Assembly (NCBI GenBank): GCA_964519835.1
Contig: CAZFLD010000101.1
Coordinates: 1 to 12,655, forward strand
Length of the DNA: 12,655 nt
Source: CAZFLD01 sp964519835
GTDB lineage: Bacteria > Spirochaetota > Spirochaetia > DSM-27196 > CAZFLD01
Direction: 5' to 3'
The notes beneath the pieces were generated by a model that saw only the letters and a program-made list of their open reading frames with translations, was not told the DNA's origin and searched no databases. Both the position numbers and the translations under genes were made by a program. Positions within the stretch are counted from its first letter, which is position 1. Every line of letters starts with the position of its first letter. Below, one piece after another: positions 7,049 through 12,655 of the stretch.

Positions 7049-8614
7049 ATGAACGTAGAACAGCTTTGGGATCAACTCACAAAACGGGCGGCAACCATTG
7101 CCGACCTCATGGGCGTGCAGCGACTTTTGTCCTGGGACCAAGAGGTCCTCATGCCGGCCAAGAGCGTGGACTCGCGGGCCAACCAGCTTGCTACCGTTTC
7201 CGGCTTGATTCACAGCCACTACACAGACCGGGCGCTTGGCGATCTCCTGTCGAGCCTCACCGAGGCCCTGCCCCCGTTCTCCAAGGATGAGCTTGCAGCC
7301 GAGGGGCCTATCGACGGGGACGGCAGGCCCACGGCAATGCTCGAGGCCGCGGTCGTGCGGGCCATGGGGAGGCACCACGAGCGGCAGGTGCACACGCCGG
7401 CGGAGCTTGTAACACGGGCGGCGCAGGCCTCCACAAAAGCCAAAATCGCGTGGCGTGAGGCACGCAAAAACAACGCCTTTGCAGAGTTCAAGCCCTTCCT
7501 AGAAGAGCAGTTTGCGATCGCGAAGGAGCTTGCCGAGCACTGGGGCTACACCGACGACATCTACGATCCACTATTGGACGAGTACGAGCCTGGGTTGACC
7601 CACGCTTGGATCACGGAGCGCTTTAATGCTCTCAAGCCCCGGCTCAAGGAGCTTATCGCCAAGGTGGCTGCGGCGACCGACGGCGATCCAAGCCTTCTCG
7701 AGCCGGGCCGTCTGATGCACCGCCCCGCGCCGGCCGCCACCCAGGTTGCGTTTGGCCGCCGGATGGCGGAAGCCGTGGGCTTCGACTTCAACCACGGCCG
7801 CTTTGACCTTTCTACCCACCCCTTTACCGGCGGCCCCGCGTTTAACGACGTGCGACTTACCACGCGCGTGGACGAGCGCTACTTTCCGAGTTGCCTTTTT
7901 GCTTCCATTCACGAGGCCGGCCACGGCATCCACGGGCAAAAACTACACCCGGCGCTGTCTCGGATTCCGTTTCGCTACGGTTTGGCTCTGGCCGAGAGCC
8001 AGTCGAGATTCTTCGAAAACATCCTGGGCCGCAGTCGTGCATTTTGGGACCACTGGTATCCGTCCCTGCAGAAGGCGGTTCCTGAGTTTGCCGACGTGTC
8101 AATTGATTCGTGGTACCGGGGGATCAACCACTCGCAGCCTTCGCTTATCAGGGTGGAGGCGGACGAGTTGACCTACGGTATGCACATCATGCTCCGATTT
8201 GGTCTCGAGCACGCGATCGTGAACGGTGATCTTGCCGTTGCGGATCTGCCGGGGGCATGGAACGACGGCATGGAGGACCTCCTCGGCATCAGACCGGAAG
8301 ACGACGCCAACGGGGTGCTCCAAGATATCCATTGGAGCATGGGAGCCGTCGGGTACTTCCCGGATTACCTGTTGGGAAGCATGCTCTCCTCCCAGCTATG
8401 GAAGGCATTTGCGGCGAGCGACGCCGGCGCCGAGGAAGCCGTCCGGCGCGGCGAGCTTGGCCCGGTGTGGGAGTTTTTGGAAAAGCGGGTCCAGACGTTC
8501 GGCGGAGCGATGACGTTTTCGGAAGTCACCGCCGCCGCGTGCGGCGAGGACTTCGACGCGGAACCCTACGTGAGCTACCTAACCAACAAGTATTCGGAGA
8601 TATACCGGCTTTAG
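7049..8614 (+). CDS. Metallocarboxypeptidase, M32 (Taq carboxypeptidase) family
   Basis: The 521-residue protein is a cytosolic zinc carboxypeptidase that removes C-terminal amino acids from peptides; length is normal for M32. Family motifs in order are HPF (257-259), DVRLT (267-271, the DxRxT motif), HEAGH (288-292, zinc ligands H288 and H292 with catalytic E289), ESQ (316-318, E316 probably the third zinc ligand), IRVEADELTY (367-376) and GVLQDIHW (422-429). The usual HESQ motif has alanine (A315) in place of its histidine. ATG 7049 is preferred to ATG 7040, because 7040 lies inside the TATAAT box and M32 proteins usually begin close to this point. It is transcribed from its own promoter and converges on the SEC-C gene, with eight bases between the stops. 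A role in peptide catabolism is the family expectation. Confidence 0.93.
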   Translation: MNVEQLWDQLTKRAATIADLMGVQRLLSWDQEVLMPAKSVDSRANQLATVSGLIHSHYTDRALGDLLSSLTEALPPFSKDELAAEGPIDGDGRPTAMLEAAVVRAMGRHHERQVHTPAELVTRAAQASTKAKIAWREARKNNAFAEFKPFLEEQFAIAKELAEHWGYTDDIYDPLLDEYEPGLTHAWITERFNALKPRLKELIAKVAAATDGDPSLLEPGRLMHRPAPAATQVAFGRRMAEAVGFDFNHGRFDLSTHPFTGGPAFNDVRLTTRVDERYFPSCLFASIHEAGHGIHGQKLHPALSRIPFRYGLALAESQSRFFENILGRSRAFWDHWYPSLQKAVPEFADVSIDSWYRGINHSQPSLIRVEADELTYGMHIMLRFGLEHAIVNGDLAVADLPGAWNDGMEDLLGIRPEDDANGVLQDIHWSMGAVGYFPDYLLGSMLSSQLWKAFAASDAGAEEAVRRGELGPVWEFLEKRVQTFGGAMTFSEVTAAACGEDFDAEPYVSYLTNKYSEIYRL

Positions 8615-8622
8615 CGACGGCG

Positions 8623-8943
8623 TTAATTCCCCCGTTGGCTCCCGCGGAAGGGGCGGGGATTGTAGGCCGTGGCGCCCGCACCCTTGCCGCCGTGGAAGCC
8701 TTGCCGGCCCCCGTGACCGTGTTTTTTCCCGGTATCCGGCGCCGAGCGGTGATCATGGGCCTGGTCCGATTCAGCGGCCGCCTTGTCGCCCTCTGCAGCG
8801 GAACCCTCTGCTCCGGCCGCATCAGCCGTTTCCGTGTCTGCGATTTCCTCGGCCGGTTTTTTCACCGAATCCTTGGCGTAACAGCAGTGTTTGTACTTCT
8901 TCCCGCTTCCGCAGGGACAAGGATCATTTCGTCCAACTTTCAT
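8623..8943 (-). CDS. Small SEC-C zinc-motif protein
   Basis: The 106-residue protein opens with the SEC-C motif, GRNDPCPCGSGKKYKHCC (4-21), in which three cysteines and a terminal His/Cys pair bind one zinc. The same motif ends SecA and occurs at the end of many otherwise unrelated proteins. After about residue 28 the chain is low-complexity: an Ala/Glu/Asp-rich stretch, then a Gly/His/Arg-rich tail that is probably disordered. No other domain is seen. AGGAGG at 8951-8956 lies seven bases before the ATG, so the start is firm. It is the last gene of the chemoreceptor-phosphatase-SEC-C run, 32 bases after the phosphatase. Function unknown; a ribosome- or SecB-related adaptor role is only analogy with SecA. 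Confidence 0.85.
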   Translation of the reverse strand: MKVGRNDPCPCGSGKKYKHCCYAKDSVKKPAEEIADTETADAAGAEGSAAEGDKAAAESDQAHDHRSAPDTGKKHGHGGRQGFHGGKGAGATAYNPRPFRGSQRGN

Positions 8944-8975
8944 AAGCTACCCTCCTCGAGCGGTGGATCCTACCT

Positions 8976-9734
8976 CTAAGATATGACTGAAGACGCGCCG
9001 ACGCAAGCAAGCTTATCCTTCTCCCAAGCACGAAGCAGCGTGCCAAGCTCCTCCACGTCCCCGGCCACGCAGCGAAACCGGTCCGGCAAATCGTGACCTC
9101 GTCGTTTGTGGATCCACCAAAGGCCTATCGCGGGGACACCGGCCGCCTCCGCCGCAACCGCATCACTAAGACCGTCGCCGATGTACACCGTCTCCGCGGG
9201 AAGGAATCCGAGTTTGGTCATCGCCGTATAAAGCCCGTGTGGGTGTGGTTTAGGCGGGCACACATCGTCTTCTCCTAAGACCAGGTCAAAGTCAAACGAC
9301 GCCTTCCATAGGCGGAGCAACCGGTTGATCAGAAAGCTTCGGTTATTGCTCACAATTCCGCAGCTCCAGCCCTTGGCGTGGAGCTCCCGTACAAGGGCGA
9401 AGAGCTGTTGGTGTGGCTCGACGGCATCCAAGCACGTCAAAAGCTCGCGGTAGAACTCGTCCACAATCTGCGTGGCCGGCGGCATGTCGTGGCCGTTGAA
9501 CGACGTGGGCCACGGGCCCTCCGTGTCCAGACCAAAATGATACAGGAACCGCTTTCCGGTGGCGTATCTCATCCCGCGCAGAATGTGCGTTGGCGAAGCG
9601 CCGTCGACACCGTGGCGCTCGAGGACGATGTTGGTGGCCGACGTGACGGCGTCGATCGAATCGGCGAGGGTGCCGTCAAAGTCGAATAGGGCAAGCGCCC
9701 GGGATCGGTTGCGTAGCTCCACGATCCCGAGCAT
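8976..9734 (-). CDS. HAD-superfamily phosphatase (phosphoglycolate phosphatase-like)
   Basis: The 252-residue protein carries all four HAD motifs. Motif I is FDFDGTLADS, with nucleophile D18 and acid D20. Motif II is the serine of VSNN (S129), motif III is K162 in PKPHP, and motif IV is GDGLSDAVAA with D187 and D191. The helical cap between motifs I and II marks subfamily IA, the group of phosphoglycolate phosphatase and related sugar-phosphate or nucleotide phosphatases. Substrate cannot be decided from sequence. It starts ten bases after the chemoreceptor stop in the same direction, so it is probably cotranscribed. No clear ribosome binding site precedes ATG 9734, so translation may depend on the upstream gene. 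A GTG at 9722 is an alternative start just before the domain. Confidence 0.88.
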   Translation of the reverse strand: MLGIVELRNRSRALALFDFDGTLADSIDAVTSATNIVLERHGVDGASPTHILRGMRYATGKRFLYHFGLDTEGPWPTSFNGHDMPPATQIVDEFYRELLTCLDAVEPHQQLFALVRELHAKGWSCGIVSNNRSFLINRLLRLWKASFDFDLVLGEDDVCPPKPHPHGLYTAMTKLGFLPAETVYIGDGLSDAVAAEAAGVPAIGLWWIHKRRGHDLPDRFRCVAGDVEELGTLLRAWEKDKLACVGASSVIS

Positions 9735-9744
9735 ACCAAATCAG

Positions 9745-11778
9745 CTACGCCTCGTCTTGGCGTTCACCGATAGCGGTGGCGACGGCGCGGCTCGTTTCGT
9801 GAGCGCCTGCGGCCTGATATCCACCGTCCACGTGATGTCCGTCGCCCTCTCCGGGGGCAGGAAGAGCGCGCAGCGCTGCGGCGCCCGTGGTCTGGGTATC
9901 GTCGGTCTTGAAGTAGCTCATCGTCTCCGTCATTACCGCCGCCTGCGAGGCAAGCTCCTCGGCCATGCTTGCCATTTCTTCGGAGGCGGACGCGTTTGCC
10001 TGAATAATCTCATCGAGCTGCATGATGGCCTGGTTGATCTGGTCGGCGCCCGTGTTTTGCTCAGCGCTTGCCGCGTTGATCTCCTGAACCAGTTCCGCCG
10101 TGCGTTTGATTTCGGGAACGATATCGTTTATCAAGCTGCCGGCTTGCTCGGCGATCGCAACGCTACTTCCGGCCAGCTCACCGATTTCCTGGGCGGCGTG
10201 ACGGCTTCGTTCCGCGAGTTTTCGCACTTCGGCGGCAACGACCGCAAATCCCTTACCGTGCTCACCGGCACGGGCGGCCTCGATAGCGGCGTTAAGGGCA
10301 AGAAGGTTGGTTTGGCTCGCAATCTCCTCTACAATCGCAATGCGCTCGGCGATCTGCCGCATGGCGCCAACCGTGTCGGTTACCGCCTTGCCGCCTTGTT
10401 CCGCCTTCTCGGAGGAGGCAAGGGCGATTTTCTCCGTCTGCGCCGCGTTGTCCGCGTTCTGCCGAATGTTCGAGGCCATCTCTTCCATCGAGGAAGAGAC
10501 CTCTTCGGCGCTTGCGGCCTGTTTACCCGCCCCCTCTGAGAGCTGTTGACTTGTGGCGCTCATGTTGCCGCTACCCTCGGCCACGTTGGCGGCGGCCGTT
10601 TTTACGTCGTCGGTAATGCTTCGGAGCCTGCCGACCATCTGCCGCATGGCCTCGGCCAGGTTCCCGATTTCGTCTTTTTGGTTCACGTCGATATGGGTAT
10701 CCAAGCGTCCCTCGGCAATAAGACTGATTGCGTCCGTGCCTATTCGTACCGGTCGAACGATAATGCGTGTGATCGCGACGGCCATAAGCACACCGATCAC
10801 GACGGCGACGGCGCCGACGATAACGGCGATGGTCTGGGTTTGCTGAGCCGCGCCCAGCATGACCTGGTCGGTCATGATGTTTGCCTGAGCCGTGTCGCGC
10901 ATCGACGCCAAAAGCCGCTGAACCTCCTGGAGATTGGCTTTTGTGCGTTGATTAAAGATGTCTACCGCCTGATCGAATCGGGCATTGTGCCCCTCGGCCC
11001 AGTCGATGATCGATTCCATGCCGGCGATTACGTCGTACACCTCGTTTCGAACGTTGGCGTAGTAGTAGTTGGTTGCCGCGGAGACGTTGCCCGCGTCCCG
11101 CAGCCGCACAACCTCGGCGGCATCCACGTAGAGTTGTTGATACGGAGGCAAGAGCTCTTCGACCAATGTGTTGAAGTCGGCGTAGGCTTCGCGATGCTCT
11201 ACGGTGTTTGACGACGCCAGCCATCCGGCGAGCACGCCTTGTTCAGGATTTAATTCCACGACCTGCGAAGATGCGTCACTCAAGACCAAGAGGTCTTTGA
11301 CCTGGTGAGCCCAGGACAGGAGGTCGCTCCGCGCCACCGCTATGGCATCGTTGATCTGATCCTCCGCCGCGACGTAGGTTTCCTGGATATCGGCCGCCGA
11401 CACGTGAAGATCGGTATGGTAGGCCTCTATCTCCGCCAAAAGCGGAGCAAGCTCGGGCACACGGGCCTCGGCCTCCAGCCGCGCATCGGAGTAGTACCAT
11501 TGGCCAAAGTTGCACTCCCGGGGGTCGGTGGTTACCGAGAGCTCGTTTACCGCCTTGTCGGTCACCAATGCCGTGACGGCATTTGCCCAGTTGAGGTGCT
11601 CCACCTCTCGAAGCGTTAGGTCGCCCCGGAGCTTGTTTCCCTCGATGACTTGCTCCGCATTGGATACGATGCCGCCTACGCTAATCACAACCCAGACGAT
11701 AAGTCCGGCCAAAATCACCACGATGACCCCAAAACCTATGCCGAGTTTGCCACTCAGGTTTACATCTTTGAATCCCAT
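9745..11778 (-). CDS. Methyl-accepting chemotaxis protein with extracytoplasmic CZB-like zinc module
   Basis: This 677-residue transmembrane chemoreceptor signals to CheA/CheW. TM1 is at about 12-34 and TM2 at about 316-338, enclosing a 280-residue extracytoplasmic sensor. HAMP follows (about 338-390), then a long methylation coiled coil and the conserved hairpin tip around 482-520 (ASQTNLLALNAAIEAARAGE, GKGFAVVAAEVRKLAE). The sensor contains a CZB-like pattern: HLNW with H61, CNFGQWYYSD with C89, and HTDLH with H121 and H125. These are the four ligands that hold zinc in CZB domains, which are more often cytoplasmic and C-terminal. A second copy follows 92 residues later with all four ligands lost. 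The tail after the signalling domain is low-complexity and ends without a CheR-binding pentapeptide. AAGGAG lies five bases before the ATG. First gene of a three-gene run with the HAD phosphatase and SEC-C protein. Confidence 0.95.
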   Translation of the reverse strand: MGFKDVNLSGKLGIGFGVIVVILAGLIVWVVISVGGIVSNAEQVIEGNKLRGDLTLREVEHLNWANAVTALVTDKAVNELSVTTDPRECNFGQWYYSDARLEAEARVPELAPLLAEIEAYHTDLHVSAADIQETYVAAEDQINDAIAVARSDLLSWAHQVKDLLVLSDASSQVVELNPEQGVLAGWLASSNTVEHREAYADFNTLVEELLPPYQQLYVDAAEVVRLRDAGNVSAATNYYYANVRNEVYDVIAGMESIIDWAEGHNARFDQAVDIFNQRTKANLQEVQRLLASMRDTAQANIMTDQVMLGAAQQTQTIAVIVGAVAVVIGVLMAVAITRIIVRPVRIGTDAISLIAEGRLDTHIDVNQKDEIGNLAEAMRQMVGRLRSITDDVKTAAANVAEGSGNMSATSQQLSEGAGKQAASAEEVSSSMEEMASNIRQNADNAAQTEKIALASSEKAEQGGKAVTDTVGAMRQIAERIAIVEEIASQTNLLALNAAIEAARAGEHGKGFAVVAAEVRKLAERSRHAAQEIGELAGSSVAIAEQAGSLINDIVPEIKRTAELVQEINAASAEQNTGADQINQAIMQLDEIIQANASASEEMASMAEELASQAAVMTETMSYFKTDDTQTTGAAALRALPAPGEGDGHHVDGGYQAAGAHETSRAVATAIGERQDEA

Positions 11779-11781
11779 GCA

Positions 11782-11812
11782 GACTCCTTGAATCCATTAT
11801 ATCTAAGGAGTC
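11782..11812. repeat. Perfect 8-bp inverted repeat around the chemoreceptor -10 box
   Basis: GACTCCTT (11782-11789) and AAGGAGTC (11805-11812) are exact inverted copies, separated by 15 bases that contain the TATAAT. One arm overlaps the ribosome binding site. Arms are about 23 bases centre to centre, near two helical turns, which fits an operator for a dimeric regulator. In a longer transcript it would instead be a hairpin hiding the ribosome binding site. Confidence 0.5.
11796..11801 (-). promoter_or_regulatory. Probable -10 box of the chemoreceptor promoter
   Basis: The minus strand reads TATAAT at 11801-11796, 17 bases before the ATG at 11778. A start about seven bases on would leave only 10-12 bases of leader, just enough for the AAGGAG. 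No good -35 is seen at the right spacing. The TTGACT at 11814-11809 is only seven bases from the -10 and cannot serve. An activator or alternative sigma factor is possible. Confidence 0.4.
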
Positions 11813-11848
11813 AAAAAAAGCAATAAAATAAACTCATATGTGCGCGCC

Positions 11849-12655
11849 TTAGTTGTCGATGCCGACTTGTACCACAATGCCTACGGATGAACCGGGAACC
11901 TGGGTGAACACGCCCAGTCCCAGGCGAATCGTGCCAAGCGGGAAACCCACCAGGGTTCCAACCGTCCAGGCAAAGCCGTCCGATTCCGTGGCGTTTATCG
12001 CAAACGAAGGGCCGGTGAGCAGGGAGAAGCTCGGTCCCCTCGCAGCCGCCGTGTCGGAGTCGGCATCCCCGGCCGCGATGCCTGCCTCGATCAGGCTGCG
12101 TTGGTCGGCAATGATGTTTCGATACCCTTCGAATATCTCGGCCAGACCGCCGTCGACGGCGGCATACGCGTTGCCAAGTGCGGTGTGGGCGTCAGCCAAA
12201 TCGGCTTCCAGCTCCTGGTTGAGTGTGGAGAGACGGTCCATGGACGCTACAAGGTCTTCCGCCCCCCGTCGAGCTTCGGTTTGGCGCATCTCGTAGTCTG
12301 CAAGCAGGCTTACAAGCGCCTCTACCACCTCGGCGTAGGCGTGTTGAATGCGGGCGCCGTAGCGGGCCGCGAGTACCAGGCGATCCATTTGGGCCCGGGT
12401 GAGGGGTGGGGAGTGGGCATCCGGGGTCCACGGGTCGGCTCCGACCAACCGGCCAAAGGACTCTTGGGCCGGGCCCACAAGCGCCGCGATCCCGGCTGCA
12501 AACGCCCCGATCTCTTCACGGCCGAATCCACGCGGAAAGGCCGTGGTCAAAAGCTCGACGACGGAGGCGGCGACCTCTTCACGGGAGGCATGCCCATCGA
12601 TCGTCTGCGCTGTGGCAATGGCCGGAAGGGCAGGCAGGCATACCCCGGCCCATAT
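11849..12655 (-). CDS. Exported protein of unknown function with central coiled coil (partial)
   Basis: The frame is open from the right window edge to the TAA at 11849, giving 269 residues without the true N-terminus. The visible beginning (IWAGVCLPALPAIATAQT) looks like the hydrophobic core and cleavage region of a signal peptide, with a likely cut before QTIDG, so the start codon lies just outside the window. The TTG at 12550 is therefore not the start. Residues from about 120 to 200 form a heptad-rich acidic helix (LSTLNQELEADLADAHTALG), suggesting a coiled coil. A low-complexity Asp/Ala/Thr linker follows. The last 60 residues are Gly- and Val-rich with alternating hydrophobics, suggesting beta structure. 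I do not recognise a family. The chemoreceptor gene starts 70 bases downstream on the same strand from what looks like its own promoter, so a shared role is not implied. Confidence 0.75.
   Translation of the reverse strand: MWAGVCLPALPAIATAQTIDGHASREEVAASVVELLTTAFPRGFGREEIGAFAAGIAALVGPAQESFGRLVGADPWTPDAHSPPLTRAQMDRLVLAARYGARIQHAYAEVVEALVSLLADYEMRQTEARRGAEDLVASMDRLSTLNQELEADLADAHTALGNAYAAVDGGLAEIFEGYRNIIADQRSLIEAGIAAGDADSDTAAARGPSFSLLTGPSFAINATESDGFAWTVGTLVGFPLGTIRLGLGVFTQVPGSSVGIVVQVGIDN

Noticed and set aside
5888..7393. A 501-codon open frame on the minus strand across the chimeric genes and the M32 gene
   Set aside because: It is antisense to three well-supported genes, has no recognisable domain, and its length follows from the codon bias of the opposite strand.
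9559..10539. A 326-codon plus-strand open frame opposite the chemoreceptor and phosphatase genes
   Set aside because: Antisense to strongly conserved domains; its sequence is not protein-like and no start signal is seen.
11809..11814. TTGACT as the -35 box of the chemoreceptor promoter
   Set aside because: Only seven bases separate it from the TATAAT, far from the 16-18 required; it is part of the inverted repeat.
12548..12550. TTG at 12550 as the start of the right-edge gene
   Set aside because: The frame stays open to the window edge and the extra residues look like a signal peptide, so the start lies outside.

Overview
The window is about 12.7 kb of moderately GC-rich (roughly 58% by eye) bacterial DNA. 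It is densely coded, with strong AGGAGG-type ribosome binding sites and short gaps between genes. A transmembrane chemoreceptor, an SSS sodium symporter and a signal peptide point to a motile bacterium with an energised inner membrane. A spirochaete or similar Gram-negative-type organism is my guess; nothing here proves the lineage.

Left part (1-2663, all minus strand): an incomplete insertion sequence runs off the left edge with the N-terminal 188 codons of a DDE transposase. It has apparently landed inside a NarL-type histidine kinase gene, which keeps its membrane region and phospho-acceptor helix but lacks the ATPase domain. Upstream of the kinase, in the same direction, is a divergent leucyl/phenylalanyl-tRNA-protein transferase (Aat-like) gene.

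Centre (2696-6952, plus strand): a small two-helix membrane protein, a 512-residue sodium:solute symporter, and two translationally coupled genes that form the most remarkable feature of the window. Gene A (4599-6014) starts with the N-terminal third of a lipoate-ligase-like protein and continues as the C-terminal three quarters of an acyl-CoA ligase (ANL family). Gene B (6014-6952) starts with the N-terminal quarter of an acyl-CoA ligase and continues as the C-terminal two thirds of a lipoate-ligase-like protein. The halves are exactly complementary: rejoined they give a 538-residue ligase and a 245-residue LplA-like protein, both normal family lengths. This looks like a reciprocal tail exchange between two adenylate-forming enzymes. 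Either the two chimeras reassemble into a two-site complex or both enzymes are lost. With the symporter, the cluster may take up, activate and possibly transfer a carboxylic acid.

Right part: a plus-strand M32 metallocarboxypeptidase gene (7049-8614) with an extended -10 promoter placed so that the mRNA would be leaderless. It converges on a minus-strand run of three genes: a chemoreceptor (9745-11778), a HAD phosphatase (8976-9734) and a SEC-C zinc-motif protein (8623-8943). The chemoreceptor has a zinc-binding CZB-like module in its extracytoplasmic region, followed by an ungapped second copy that has lost all four zinc ligands. A perfect 8-bp inverted repeat brackets its -10 box. At the right edge a minus-strand gene for an exported coiled-coil protein of unknown function enters from outside the window.

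No tRNA, rRNA or CRISPR array was seen, and no gene-free stretch exceeds 300 bases. The longest is 565-769, the presumed non-coding end of the insertion sequence.
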